A stretch of DNA of 64,000 bases from Talpa occidentalis (Eukaryota; Chordata; Mammalia; Eulipotyphla; Talpidae), in the NCBI RefSeq assembly GCF_014898055.3, contig NW_023601543.1:64059782-64123781 (forward strand). The letters are read 5' to 3'. How positions within the stretch are numbered: position 1 is the stretch's first letter; each line of letters starts with the position of its first letter. Below are positions 1 to 10,850 of the stretch, in pieces. A program made the translations under genes and the position numbers. The notes beneath the pieces are model-generated. The model was not told the DNA's origin. It searched no databases and saw only the letters and a program-made list of their open reading frames with translations.

Positions 1-215
1 TTTCTCTTTCTTGCGTCGGTGCCCAGGGATGAGAATGCACATATCTCTATAAGAAACGGCCAAACTGCTTTCTAAAGCAGCAGGTCGCTCTGCACACCCG
101 TCGGCGACGTCCGACAGCTACAACTGCTTCTCATCCTTGCAGTGCTTGGTGCTGTCAGTCGTTTTTATTTCAGCCATTCTAGTGGATGTGAAGTGGTATC
201 TCATTGTGGTTTTAA
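1..215 (-). mobile_element. L1 LINE fragment, 3' part, cut by window edge
   Basis: Read on the minus strand, this matches the end of old mammalian L1 ORF2. The plus strand shows the familiar reverse wording 'aagaaacggccaaactg' and 'agtggtatctcattgtgg'. It continues beyond the left edge. It is a degraded 5'-truncated copy with no open frame. Unusually for an old LINE, it carries several CpGs near 102-112. Confidence 0.75.
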
Positions 216-830
216 CCTTGAACCATTTTTCAGTTCCAGGAAAAGTGTGATTAATTCGAATAGTGTTGAAATGACTCCGTGCCTGTCCTCGTGTAACCTG
301 GCATTTGAAATACCAGGAGAGAAGAGTTGATTTGGAATTCCAATGAACACTGGATGCTGGTTCTTGAAGACAACAATGGGGTATCCCTCAGCTTAGCCCA
401 TGGCATCCACCCATTCGGTTCTCTCCTTATCAGCCCTTATTTTGTGTTAAGCTACCGAGGGAGAGTGAGGCCCACGCTCTGCCGGACACCGGTACAGCGT
501 CTCCCAGGGTGGCGCAGCCTACTGAGTAGGTATTGGATGGCACTGGCCACATGCTGTTGAGGAACTGTCTTGTGCACCCTGGCCTTCTTACAGGTTCCTG
601 CCCAAGGGGTCTGAGGCAACACTGTTCGCTCATAGGAACAGGGCGAGATGCTGGTCAGAGCTCAGAGGTTCTTCATGTGAGGTCCATGAACTAACTTCAT
701 AGGCGTTCCCGAGCCCTCTGAGGTTGTGTGCATATTTCTGCACATGATTTTCTTTTTACTGTGAAAATGTCCATAATCTTCACTGGATTCATTGCATCAA
801 AGACAGAGATTGTAAGTTGTCCTATAACAT
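216..830. other. No gene or named repeat recognised
   Basis: This is mixed-composition sequence with stop codons in all frames. It may hold further degraded LINE sequence next to the L1 piece, but I see no motif that supports a call. Confidence 0.4.
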
Positions 831-1024
831 CTATTTTTTTCTCTTTTCTCTGGTCATAGAGCCCCTGGATTCTTTCTGGGGCACAGAGCATTTGAAATAA
901 AGACTACATATCCCAGCCTCCCTGACAGGCTAGACGTGACCTTGTGATTAATTGTTGGCCAAGAGGATAAAAGCAGACACATCATATTCCAGTTCTAGGA
1001 AATGCTTATAAAGAGGACTTTTGT
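831..1024 (+). mobile_element. Old LTR-type repeat, left part (split by SINE)
   Basis: Phrases such as 'actacatatcccagcctcc' and 'gaccttgtgattaattgttggcca' are typical of an abundant mammalian LTR fossil. They run in the usual order up to a 'cttataaagagg' box. The element resumes after the SINE at 1293-1510. It carries no retroviral coding sequence. Membership of ERVL-MaLR or a related group is inference. Confidence 0.55.
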
Positions 1025-1292
1025 GGGCCTCTCTGGTGGGGCAGCGGTTGAGCGCTGGGCTGCGAAGCTGCCTGCAGCCTCTGCAGTGCCGGTTCGATCC
1101 CCGGCCACCAGCGAGGGTCCCACATGGTGTGACAGACCTCTCCTGCCGGGTCCGCTGCTCCCCTCAGCAGTGTATTTCATCAGTCTGCCTGTTCTGTTTC
1201 CCACTCTGGCTCTGGTAGATTCTCTCACCCTTCCACGCTTCTGACTGTACCCAGTGCTTGTATAAAGAAATAAATAAATCTTTAAAAAAAAA
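1025..1292 (+). mobile_element. tRNA-derived SINE, subfamily A
   Basis: The head contains a pol III A box near 1037-1050 ('ggggcagcggttgag') and a B box ('ggttcgatcccc') at about 1090. A tRNA-unrelated body follows, with 'tgctcccctcagcagtgta' and a tail of 'taaataaatc' then poly-A. Flanking target-site duplications at 1008-1024 and 1293-1309 match at 16 of 17 bases, which proves retroposition into the surrounding LTR. Confidence 0.95.
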
Positions 1293-1510
1293 ATAAAGAG
1301 GACCTTTGTTCTTTCTGCTGTCTGGAGTGCAGATGTGATAACTGGAGCTTGAGCAGCCATCTTGGACTATGAGGTGGCAAATCAACAAGATGGAAGATGT
1401 CTAGATCCCTTATGGAGATGCGACGGTACACCAACTTTGGACTGTTTCCATAGACTTTATCTGTGAAAGAGGGAGACATGTTTTTCTCTTCTTTAAGCCA
1501 CTGCTTTCTT
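1293..1510 (+). mobile_element. Old LTR-type repeat, right part
   Basis: Continuation of the element at 831-1024 after the SINE. It contains 'gcagccatcttggactatga' and ends near 'taagccactgctttcttgg', the usual order for this repeat. A related copy lies inverted at 30195-30530. Confidence 0.6.
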
Positions 1511-2010
1511 GGGTTTTGTGGTAGGCAGCTTCTAAGATGAACCGCAAAGATTCTGTGCCTGGGGTTCACACTTGTGGACATTCCCCACCCACACTGTTCC
1601 TGGGTTGATTTGTGTGACCAAAAGCATATGGCTGAAGTGAGGACATGTCACTTTTGAGATTAGCTTATAAAAAGACTGATGCTTCTAGCTCAGGCTGGCC
1701 CTCTTCCCGATGGATCACTGGCTATGGAGGAAGCTATGTCACGAACCTTTGAAAAAGCCCATGGAACAAGGAACTGAGGCCTCCTGCCATAGCCATGTCA
1801 GTGAGTGTGAAAGCAGATCCTTTAGCGCTAGTGAAAAATCAAGAGACTGTAGCCCCAGACAACAGATTGACTACAGTCTTGTTGGAGATTCTGAGCCAGC
1901 AGCACCCAGCTAAGCTGCTCCTAGATCCTTGACCCTCAGAAACTGTGTGAGATAATGTTTGCTGTTTTAAGCTGCTAAATTTCGGATTCATTTGTTACCA
2001 AGCAAATGCA
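1511..2010 (+). mobile_element. MLT1-like LTR (ERVL-MaLR type)
   Basis: It starts with 'tgtggtaggcagcttctaag' and carries 'gatgtcact'-like and 'ttataaaaagact' motifs. The middle reads 'gaactgaggcctcctgcca' and the end 'gttttaagctgctaaattt'. These appear in the order expected for an MLT1-class solitary LTR. No internal retroviral region is attached. The frame through its middle is not a gene. Confidence 0.75.
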
Positions 2011-2650
2011 GGCTTCCTCTCACAGGAACAGCTAAAGTCAATCCTGCAGACACAGCCGCAGAGTATGAAGAAGAACCAGGCTAAGTGACATCTAGGAGCT
2101 CTGTCCCTGGTTCACACCCCAAATCTCCAGAAATGTCCTCTTTGGCACTGAACAAACCACGTTGCAGCCTGGGCCTCGGTGTCCTCATCTGGAAAGCGAG
2201 ACTGTTGTTCTAGCTGCTGCTGGCTTTTTCGAGCTCATGGTTTCAAGTCATGGCGAGTAAGGAAGGTGGCAGAGGTGAGATGGGCAGAGGCCAGGGCTTT
2301 TTTCTCTGGCTGGTGTAAGACTGTTGCGACACTTGGTGAGACTTCCTGGGCCTTTTCCCAGTCTGGGTGGGTGGGTGAAGCTAAGTGAGGACTGAATCAC
2401 TCTGCTTAATAAATTAGAAGAAATTTCCAGGGGGCGATCTGCAAGTAGGGAAGGAGAGAGGCAGGGAGAGAAGCAGAACCAAGGGAGAGAAACCTGTGAT
2501 CGTGGTCGGGAATTGGGGCCAGTGAGCAATTCCCTAACGCTGGGAACTGCTGATGAATTTTTAAAATAGCACAGTGTCATTTACGCTGTTACTTGTATTG
2601 TGCTGGAATATATTTCTGTGACTCCAGACTCACACATACGTGTTCAGGGG
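2011..2650. other. Unique sequence, no gene recognised
   Basis: No LINE or LTR wording is seen. A weak MIR-like phrase ('ggtgtcctcatctggaaa') occurs near 2178. A purine-rich patch lies near 2440-2490. Confidence 0.4.
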
Positions 2651-2682
2651 CACACGCGTGCACACACACACACACACACACA
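2651..2682. repeat. (CA)n microsatellite
   Basis: Alternating CA dinucleotides, with one GCGTG interruption at its start. Confidence 0.95.
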
Positions 2683-2737
2683 GAGGCACCTGACCCCAGA
2701 GGCTTAGCAGAGGGTAGAATTGAAGGACAACAGAAAC

Positions 2738-2845
2738 TGCATTGGACAGGCCTGCTTTTGAATCTGCCTCTTTCCAGCTGTGTGACCTTGAATCTATCAC
2801 CTGCCCTCTCTGAGTCTCAGATTGACCTATACAATGAAGTGAAAA
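2738..2845 (+). mobile_element. MIR SINE fragment
   Basis: It contains the MIR core phrase 'ccagctgtgtgaccttg' followed by a 'ctctgagtctcag' segment in the correct order. It is an old, diverged tRNA-derived SINE shared by mammals. Confidence 0.85.
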
Positions 2846-4017
2846 GAAAGCAGCCTTTATTGAAGTAGCGGTGAGAGCAAGCCAGACGCTGCCCGTGGGG
2901 TCCCGAGCCAGGGCTGAGCTCTGTCAGAGCTGGGGGACGGCAGGCCGCTGCCGTGAGTTTTCCTGGTTGTCCTTTCCTCTGCTTCTAGCACCGCAAGCCA
3001 GGCCAGCTTCTGGAAGGTGAATGGAAACCAACTCTTCTGCTGGTGTCTATATAACTGCCTTCCCCTCACACGGAGAATTTCCTGTGTGACACTGTCCCTG
3101 GGCAGTGTCCCTCTCCTAGCCTGGGGCCCAGGCCACCCTGGGTGGGTACGTGGTTGGCATCTGATAAAGCACAAAGCCCAGGCTGGTGGCTGGGGGTCCA
3201 GGGTCCTGTCTCTCCCTGCAAGATTCTCCCCTTCTTCCTGGTGCTCTGCTTGCTTTTCTAGGTTGACCAAGTGATCCAACCCCAGTGGACAGTGCTGGGG
3301 CACGCTGACTGGGAGTGGGCAGGGGAGGCAGAAGAACTGGACCTCAGGTGAGCACAGCTGTCTCACTCTGGAAAGGCACCCCCGCTGGAGAGAATGACAA
3401 TGACACTCATCACACCTTCTCGGCTCCCTGGAGCTCAAGCTCTGTGGATGTTATACCTCTGAGGCTAAACCTGCCTCTCGGGATCGGCCAGCACCATCCT
3501 ATGTAGGAGGGGGAGAAAATGAGGCAGAGAGCTGTGCAGGAGCCTTGGAAGGTACCAAGGGGACAGAAACCACAGAGTCGCCTGCTGTGGCCCAGTGACA
3601 AACAGCTGCCACCCCAGCTGATGCCCAGATACTCTGAATCCTGAGCCTCAGATCTGCATCGTTCATATGGCCCCCCAGCAGCTCTCGTACAAGCTCAGGG
3701 GATCTTGGCCAAGGCCCAGCTGAGGCTGACAGCTTCTTCCCAGCTCTGCGAATGGTGAGTGTGTGAGGACAGGCGGGTGCTGACTGGTCACTGGCTCTGG
3801 CCACCATACACCTGGCTGCCTCCAAGGGGCCCAGCCTAAACCTTACCTTTGTAGGATGAGAACTTGGGGGGAAGGGGTTCCAGCACTTGGTTTGTGAACT
3901 TGTGATGTTCATCAAACTCTGAAAGGAGCCGAACAATAGACTCTCCACCAAATTCATTGGAGCGTGATAGAGGCCCAAATGCCAATGTATCGATTACCCG
4001 GACGAGCTCAGGATTAG
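2846..4017. other. Unique GC-rich sequence, no gene recognised
   Basis: Several frames are open for 60-190 codons on both strands, as expected for GC-rich DNA. The longest (about 2857-3438, minus) shows no domain, low-complexity bias or exon structure that I can defend. I see no repeats. Confidence 0.45.
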
Positions 4018-4378
4018 GCTGACTGGGTGGCTTAAATATCAGGTGTTTCTTTCTTGTGGTTCTGGGGGTTGGAAGTGCAAGAGGAAGGTGTCGCAGGGTT
4101 GCTTTCTCCTGAGGCCTCTTCCCTGCCTTGCAGATGGTGTCCTCACATGGCCTCTCCTCTGTGCAGGCTCATCCTTGGGGTGTGTGTGTGTATGTGTCTA
4201 AATTTCCTCCTCTTATAAAGACACCAGTCAGATTGGGTTAAGCCTGCTCTGATGACCTCACTCCCACTTAACCCCCTCTTTAAAGGCCCCCCATCTCCAC
4301 GTACAGTCACACATTGAGGTCCTGAGGCCTAGGGTTTCACCATATGAATCTAGGAGGGACACAACTTAGTCCATTAAA
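4018..4378 (-). mobile_element. MLT1-like LTR, reverse orientation
   Basis: The plus strand shows reverse-complement MLT1 landmarks in order. These are 'ttgtggttctgggggttgga', 'cctcctcttataaagacacc', 'catctccacgtacagtcaca' and finally 'ccatatgaatctaggaggga'. The end near 'cttagtccatt' is close to the LTR terminus. A TG-rich insertion lies at about 4178-4196. Confidence 0.85.
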
Positions 4379-5855
4379 AGCTCAATCTGGCCTGAGTCAT
4401 GGGACAGACTCGGGGCGCAGAGCTTCCCAGCAGGCAGGCAGACCTAGCCTGGAGCCGAGCCCTGGTCTGAAGGTTGTTTGGCTCTGGCAGATCAAAGAGG
4501 AACAGACGCTTTGACATTTCTCCCATGGAGAGGGGGGGTCTGTCACCCCTTCGCTGAGTCCTGGCTGCTTTGATTGATTGAGGGTGACACAATGGATATG
4601 GTGCCAGTGTCAGGCTTAGTGTTTATGAGGACTGGCAGCTTCTGCCTTGGTCTCTTGGGGCCCTGAGCTATCATGTCACAAGTTGGACCACACTGCTGGA
4701 GAGATCCCGTGGAAAGCTCACGAAGCCCCATGGCAAGGGAGAGAGACTCAGAGGAGCCGAGCTCCCCAGTTTCCTCTGCTAAGGAACTGGGTGTGGAGGT
4801 GAAGCAGCCTGGCCCTCACCGGTCAGCACAGCCCCTGGAATGATGGCACCAGATGACCCCGGTCAATGCCAGTGACTGCTGAAGAATCACCCAGCGGAGC
4901 CCTGCCTGACGCCCTGATGCAATCACAGAAAGAATGGTTGCTTGGAGTCACTATGCTTTGGGACCCTTTGTTGCCTTGCAAGAGATAACTGGACTCTTTG
5001 GTGACTATCACAATGGCAGAGGTGGATATTGCCAGGCTGGGGGTCACTCTCCCCTCCCCAGGGGATCCTGGCTGAGCAGGCTGGATTCTGCTTTCCCCGG
5101 CCAGGGCTGAGTGGGCAGGCAACCTTGTCCTTTCCAAGCTCCATTTTCTGGAATCCAGGAAAGCGATGACAGGCCCAAGGACAGGACAACTTCAGCCTAG
5201 GTCAGGCCCAGGGTGATGGGGTAGACCCTGGCCCTGGGCCCAGACCCCCAAGGGGAGGCAGGCAGAGACTGGAGCAGGGTGTGGTAAGGACCCGGCCTGA
5301 GAAACAAAGTCTGGGGAAACTGAGTCCGAGGATGAGGTCAATGTGCTCCAAATGCCAAGATGGCACTGGCTCTGGGGATTGGCAGGCCCAAGACCTGAGG
5401 TAGGTATTAAAGGACCCTGTCTCCCCCACCATGGACAGAAGAGGAGCTCAGAGATGGGATCTGGCCGAACTGGCTCTATGAATTTGGGTGGGGTGCTTTC
5501 CTCTGAACCTCGGAGATCTCATGTGTACAATGGGAGAGTTAAACTGCATGACCCCCCTCTGTAACTTCCAACTCTAAAGAGTCTTCACACTTTTGTTATA
5601 AACTCGTTCCCTTTCCCTCCCTCCCTCCACCTCCCTTCCTTCTGCAAGTATTTTTAGCACTATCTGATGCTACTTGTCCTCGAGGATCCTACATTCCAGT
5701 AGGGGAAGGTGGCCGACTGCTTTGTAAAGATGGTTGCATCGGCAGGTACCGTTCCTTGGGGTCTTCCATCAGTGGGCCATGGAGGCTTCTTTAGGGACAT
5801 GTGGGGGTCTGTGTTCCCTCCCTAGGAATAGGAAGGCCTGCGATTATGGCAGACG
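4379..5855. other. Mostly unique sequence, no gene recognised
   Basis: No coherent coding signal is seen. A pyrimidine-rich stretch (CCCT-type) lies at 5608-5640. A weak MIR-like phrase ('ctctgaacctcggagatctc') occurs near 5501. Confidence 0.4.
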
Positions 5856-6222
5856 TGATGCTGCGTGGCCCCCAGGGTGAAATAATAAAAGGGGCTAGAG
5901 CTTCTGCCCAGTCTTGGGACACTCCCTCTCAGCACCTATCACCATGCTAGAGAGTTCAGTGGCCATATGCTTAAGTCATGTGTAGCAGCTCTGGCCCCAG
6001 CTCTGGCTGAGATCCCGGGCCACAACTGGCATGAATCCCCAGACCTGAGGGGGGGGCCTCCAGACAAGCCTTCCAGCTGCCCCAACTGAATAGAGCAGAG
6101 GCCAGCGATCTCGACTATGACTGCTAAAATCACAGGTTGGTGAACAAACAAGAAGTTACTGTTTTAAACCATTGTCAGTTGTTTGTTAGGTAGCAGTAGG
6201 TAGCTGGAACTGGGAGACAGAC
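5856..6222 (+). mobile_element. MLT1-like LTR, diverged
   Basis: It contains 'gcagacgtgatgctg', an 'aataaaaggggct' box and the LTR-end wording 'actgttttaaaccattgtc' with 'tagcagtaggtagctgga'. The order matches MLT1-class LTRs, but divergence is high. Confidence 0.6.
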
Positions 6223-6319
6223 AGGTTAAAAAAAAAACAACAACAGAGTGTAACACCGTGTGGTCCTCTGTTCAGCAAAGGTGTATGTGCCCAGCAACCC
6301 GGACATAGGAGAGGAAGGT

Positions 6320-6380
6320 AAATTCTATCCTGTGTGTGTGTGGGGGGGAGTCTATGTGTGCATGTGCTTGTGTGTGATGG
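6320..6380. repeat. TG-rich imperfect microsatellite
   Basis: Interrupted TG repeats with an internal run of G. Confidence 0.7.
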
Positions 6381-6493
6381 GGTGGTTTCATCAAAGAGTC
6401 GTGGAGGAGATGGGGCTGGAAGTGGGTGTTTCTAGGCCGACAAGATGGGAGGTAGGGGTGGGGAAGGTGCTCGGCAAAAAAAGGTCCAGTGAA

Positions 6494-6618
6494 AGGTCAC
6501 AGAGCTGCCAGGTCATGGAGCAGTGAGGTTACAGAACTTGAGGTCACACAGCTGCAAAGTCACGGAACTGCAAGGGCACAGAGCTGTCAGGTCACAGAGC
6601 TGTGCACTCACAGAGGTG
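6494..6618 (+). repeat. 16-bp minisatellite built on AGGTCA
   Basis: Eight head-to-tail units begin at 6494, 6510, 6526, 6541, 6557, 6573, 6589 and 6605. The period is 16 bp with one step of 15. The unit is close to AGGTCACAGAGCTGCC. Three to four units keep an exact AGGTCA, the nuclear-receptor half-site. Receptor binding is inference only. Confidence 0.85.
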
Positions 6619-7340
6619 GGGAGCAGCCTAGGGCTGAAGCCACGCGGGAGCAGTTCGTGCCCGCCCACAGCAACACGGGCTCCAGCTCTCGTTTACACAT
6701 TATTTTCCCCTAATTGCATCTGAGGCTGGTGGATGCCAGCCAGGGAGGGCCCGAGATCGCATCAGGGAGCCATCTGCAAATCCCCTTGCGGTGGGTGGGG
6801 AGGTGAGGGGTGTGGGGGTGGCGGCTGAGGCTGGCTTTCCTATGGGGAGCTAATCCCAGGCAGATTCTGAGCCCCTCAATGGGGCCGGTGGGGGCGTTGC
6901 CTACCCTGCCCCTCTACCCTACCTTGCCCTCCCTCCCTGCCCTCAGCCTTAGAGTCAGGCCTGTCATCTGAGTGGTGGCTGATTTGGAGCCCCTGGTCCT
7001 TGCCTGCTGGGGCTGCTGAGTGGCTTACCCCTGATGAAGGGGTGATCGTGGCCTGTATGGATGGCTCAGGACATGCTGTGGGGTGATGAAGCCAAGCTAG
7101 GTGACTTGGGGGAGACACTCTAAGGACTTGGCTATTCTGCCGGGGAGAGGTGAGCACTACCTCTTTCATAAGCCATCTCCGAAGTCCTCACCATCCAGGC
7201 CCTGGTACCGGGCGCCCACAGTTCTCAGTGGCTGCCCCTCCACCCAGTGAAAGGGCCTTGAGACCATTGGAAACTGATGCAAATCAAGCTGAGGTAGCAG
7301 GCCTATGCTAAGAGCACCCCGACCCCTCATGGAAGGTGTA
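6619..7340. other. Unique GC-rich sequence, no gene recognised
   Basis: No repeat or coding signal can be supported. A G-rich patch lies at about 6785-6835. Confidence 0.4.
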
Positions 7341-7425
7341 CTGAGGTGACTCCCTTTTAACTGGTGAGGAAGCTGAGGCTTAGAAAGAGCAAGGGGCTTG
7401 CAGTGACACACGTCTACCTGGCTGA
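7341..7425 (-). mobile_element. MIR SINE fragment, reverse
   Basis: The wording 'ggtgaggaagctgaggctta' followed by 'cttgcagtgacaca' is the reverse complement of the conserved MIR core. Confidence 0.75.
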
Positions 7426-7477
7426 AGGCCCTGCGCTCTCCATGCACCCAGGCTGCCGCAAAGATCATAGATGTCCT

Positions 7478-7680
7478 TTTACCAGGACAGCGGTTGAGGA
7501 CGGACTCTGGAGCCAAGCCAGTTGGGACAATTCCCACTCTACCAGTGTGACCTTGGCCAAGTTACTCGCCATCTCTGGGCCTTAGCTGCCTCTTCTGCAA
7601 AACAGAATGAGCCGCAGCCCCTGCCTCTGCTCGCTGTGGTGAGGAAAGGAGTTAATGCAGGGAAACCACGGAGAGCAGCG
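7478..7680 (+). mobile_element. MIR SINE, nearly full core
   Basis: In order it shows 'ggactctggagccaagcc', 'ccagtgtgaccttggcca', 'ctctgggccttagctgcctc' and 'gaggaaaggagttaatgca', which together cover most of a MIR element. It faces the reverse MIR at 7341-7425. Confidence 0.85.
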
Positions 7681-7714
7681 CTAATGATTCCCCACCGCGC
7701 TTCTCCGGGTTGCT

Positions 7715-7850
7715 AAGTATACATGCCATTTACCCTCCATATCTGATTGCATCGTGGGTGGTCGTGACGCTATCTGTCTCCCCCCATTAGACTGCGAACT
7801 CCTGGAGGGCAGGGGCGACAATAGCTCTCAGCTGCCTCAGAGACCCCCAC
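7715..7850 (+). mobile_element. L2 LINE 3' fragment
   Basis: The wording 'ctgtctccccccattagact' followed by 'gcgaactcctggagggcagg' is the typical L2 3' region. Confidence 0.7.
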
Positions 7851-8831
7851 TCTGTTCGACCTCACTCCGCCGGCCCGTGCCCCCCCTCCAGCCCCTTCAG
7901 CAGGAGTTCTGTGTTTGCAATATGACGTGGAAAGGAATTCAAGCTGGCGCCTTCTGCCACCGGGACTTAGAAAGCCAGGGAAGAGGCAGCCAGGCAGAAA
8001 GGTCAATAGGTGGGGTACCAAGGGGCGGGTGCTGCTCCCCTGGGAGCCAGGACTCCTTATTCCACCTCTACCTCCGCAGGCAGCCTGGGGCTGCCTGGGC
8101 CCTGTGGCCTCCTTTGGTTCCCAGAACCCTGACAAGCATATCCTTGTCTTCCTGGGACTCCTGGTTCTGGGCACCTTGTCCTGCCGTGTTCCCCGCAGCT
8201 CTGCACCCAGTGCTTGGCAAGGAGGGGGGAAGGCTGGTGCTGCATACTAATGAGGAAGCCTCTGTGTCCGCCCCCCACCCCTGGCCTCAGCCCATTTGCT
8301 GTCAGCAAGTCACACTTGCAAAAAGGCCACAAGCTCAAGCCAGGCTGGTGACCAGAACACCCCATTCCCCAGCTGACCCACCTATGTCCCCTGGGGAAGG
8401 GGGAGGCACATGGCGCTAAGCTGTGGGCAGGGGTGGAGAGGGAGCCAAGCACAGGGACCTCTCAGGAATAAAGGTTCTTGTGCCCACCTGGCTCTGTGCC
8501 AGGACCCGACAGAGCTTTCCTCCTGTCTGTCCTGGCCCTGCTAATCTCCACTGTCTGGATGTGTCCTTCTGCTCTGTCTGCCGGCCCCTTGATGGGCCCC
8601 AGTGGGAATGGCTCTGGGTTGGGCCTGGCGGTGTGTGTGTGGGAGCCCAGCACACAGGCAGGCTCCTCTCTCTGCTGCTTGCTGTGTTTGACCTCTTCCC
8701 TGATAGTTGCCATTAAGGGGAGTTGGCAAGCTCCCTCTTACTCTACTTTCTTTTCCATGTCTCACAGCTCTCCCTGTCTTCTCCGGAGACTTCTAGAACT
8801 CCCAGATTGAACGGGACCTAAGAGATCTCCA
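7851..8831. other. Unique GC-rich sequence, no gene recognised
   Basis: Long open frames exist here in several phases at once (one reaches 221 codons from 7754, plus). They overlap each other on both strands, begin in the L2 remnant, and show no domain I know. I do not call a gene. Confidence 0.4.
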
Positions 8832-9310
8832 GTTACCATGCTCAAATCTTTCTTTTCACTCTGCAGCCAACGTAAACTCTCAGAAGCAACTTGGATCTCT
8901 CTCTATCTAACCTGCTATAGCTCCCTACTGCCCTCAGGGGAAAGTTTGAGCTCCTTAGCTGAGTCCCTAGGAGAAGCTGCTGTGATGACAGCCTGCAACT
9001 TCTCCAGTCTCACCCTGTGCGTCCCACTTGGTGAGCCCACGGCCCAGTCACACTCCGTTGTGCTAGACTGTGGCTCTCTTTTCATCTGCCTTTCCTCCCC
9101 AGCATCCTCATTAACCTGGGCCTCCTCTTCTGTGAAGCCTTACCTGATTACCTCTTCACATATTCCACAGATCACCTGCTCCCCTGTGCTGGGACTTGCC
9201 TAGTGTTCTCTATCACACTGCTTCTCCCACCATGCCAGAAGCTCCTTGAGGGCAGGACATGTCTGTACTGGTGTTGCTTCCCTTGAACATGTGGTATGGT
9301 AGATAAGAAT
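8832..9310 (+). mobile_element. L2 LINE 3' fragment
   Basis: It reads as the 3' end of an L2 element: 'tctgtgaagccttacctgat', then 'gaagctccttgagggcagga' close to the end. No reverse transcriptase frame survives. Confidence 0.75.
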
Positions 9311-9464
9311 TCACTAGAAGCACAAAGATGGGGAATCAGGTACACATGATTTACGGAGAAACCAGTGAGGGAAGTAGGAGAGGCCAAGGTTAGGCAAGGT
9401 TGTCATTTGGGGGAAGTTTGGCCTCAATCTGAGCCTGAGGTGGAACTCTGGGGTGCTAGTTGAA

Positions 9465-9602
9465 CCAGAGAGTAAGAAAGTGAGAGAGCAAGAAAGAAAA
9501 AGAGGAGGGTGAGCATGACTGAGCATGAGAGAATGAGCAAGAGCACAAGACTAGCAGAGAGAGAGGGGAGTTAGAGAGAGGGAGCGAGAGGGAGATAGAA
9601 CA
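9465..9602 (+). repeat. GA-rich purine tract
   Basis: Irregular GAGA/GAAA-type purine repeats on the plus strand over about 140 bp. Confidence 0.85.
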
Positions 9603-9847
9603 ACCCCAGGCTCTCAGGCTCTGGGCAGGGTCAGTAGTCATGGTCGGACCCCCAGACCCTTCTCTGGGGTCCACATGGGTGGGGAACTGGGAGGCAGGGC
9701 CTCCAGGGCCTCTCTGGAGGTTCTCCATGCAGCCCCCTGGGGAGCCCTCCTGAGGCCCTCCACTGCTGAGGAGCCTGGCGGGGGCACCGGCCGGTAACCT
9801 GCTCACAGTGTGCACATGTGCATTCTCTAATCCCACAGCTCCTCAAG
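9603..9847. other. Short unique stretch
   Basis: No gene or repeat is recognised between the purine tract and the MIR. Confidence 0.4.
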
Positions 9848-9960
9848 GAGAGGGCGGCCCTGTTAGTATTTCCGTGTCACCACAGAGGAATCTGAGGCCC
9901 GGGGAGACCTGACAGGGCTCGGAGGTGAGTCACTGAGGGACAATTGGCGTCCCTGGATTC
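9848..9960 (-). mobile_element. MIR SINE fragment, reverse
   Basis: 'cacagaggaatctgaggccc' followed by 'gggctcggaggtgagtca' resembles the reverse MIR core. It is diverged. Confidence 0.55.
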
Positions 9961-10214
9961 CCTCTCCTTTGAGAAGAGAGATGCAACCTGGAATTGAACC
10001 CACAATGCAGCCTCTGCCACATTTTGTTCAAGTGCCAACCTCTGGGCCAGGAAGGGGCAGCAGAATGGCTCCCTTCCCCTCCATGGCCTCTATTAGCCGC
10101 AACCATCTCCTATCTCCCACTGGGGCCAGGGTCTCCTTTTCACCTGCTCAAAATTGTTCAGGGGGAAGAGAGCAGGCACAGGGCTTGGTGGGTGATGGAG
10201 GGGGAGAAGCGACT

Positions 10215-10350
10215 CTGGTGACCTCTGTTCTAGTCTGGGCTTTGCCCCCAATCAGCATGTGACCTTGAGCCAGACGCTTAATTTCTGGAAGCCTCTAGTT
10301 GCTCATTAGTAAAATGGGTAATATCTGCCTTGCCTTTATAAGCTTTATAA
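10215..10350 (+). mobile_element. MIR SINE fragment
   Basis: 'cagcatgtgaccttgagcc' and 'ctcattagtaaaatgggtaa' appear in MIR order with the expected spacing. Confidence 0.8.
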
Positions 10351-10454
10351 GTTTGTTGGGAGGGCCCATTCAGGTAAGACAGCCAGGTCAGTAGTGAGCA
10401 CCACCTCATCCTAGTAAGGAGCACCTCCCTATGGCCCTGGGTATACAACCTGTA

Positions 10455-10850
10455 TGAGACTCTTGCAGCCGCTGTAAAGAATCGCCACAAATGTGATGAC
10501 TTAGAATACCAGAAGCTTATTCTCTCATAGTTCTGGAGGCCAGACGTCTGAAATGGGTTTCATTGAGCTGAAATCAAGTTGTCAGCAGGGCTAGGCTCCT
10601 TCTGGAGAATCCAGGGGAAGAATCGATTCCTTGCTCCTTCCAGCTAATGGTGGCTGCCAGCCTTCCTAGTCTTATGGCCATCTTGCCCCAAACTTCAAGG
10701 CCAGCATTTTCAAATCTCTCTTGGCCCTGTCCTCTTGTGGCCTGCTCCTCTTTTATTGATGTGGATCCTGGGACCACCAGAGAGGTTACATCATAGCCTG
10801 AGGTGACAGCCAGTGAGACAGCTTGAATTTGCATTCAGGCCTCAGAGACT
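10455..10850 (-). mobile_element. Old LTR-type repeat, reverse orientation
   Basis: The plus strand shows the reverse-complement landmarks of a common mammalian LTR fossil. These are 'gccgctgtaaagaatcgcca', 'ttctctcatagttctggagg', 'tgtcagcagggctaggctcc' and 'ccttccagctaatggtggct'. The subfamily is unresolved; MaLR-like is my best guess. Confidence 0.7.

Noticed and set aside
1025..1110. tRNA gene
   Set aside because: A and B boxes are present, but the fold is degenerate, an A-rich tail and target duplications flank the unit, and ten more copies exist. It is a SINE head.
1511..2010. Intact endogenous retrovirus
   Set aside because: Only solitary LTR-type sequence is present, here and at the other LTR fossils. 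No internal retroviral genes are recognisable in the window.
7754..8419. Open frame of 221 codons, plus strand
   Set aside because: It starts inside an L2 remnant, overlaps minus-strand frames over the same span, and is Pro/Ser-rich without a known motif.
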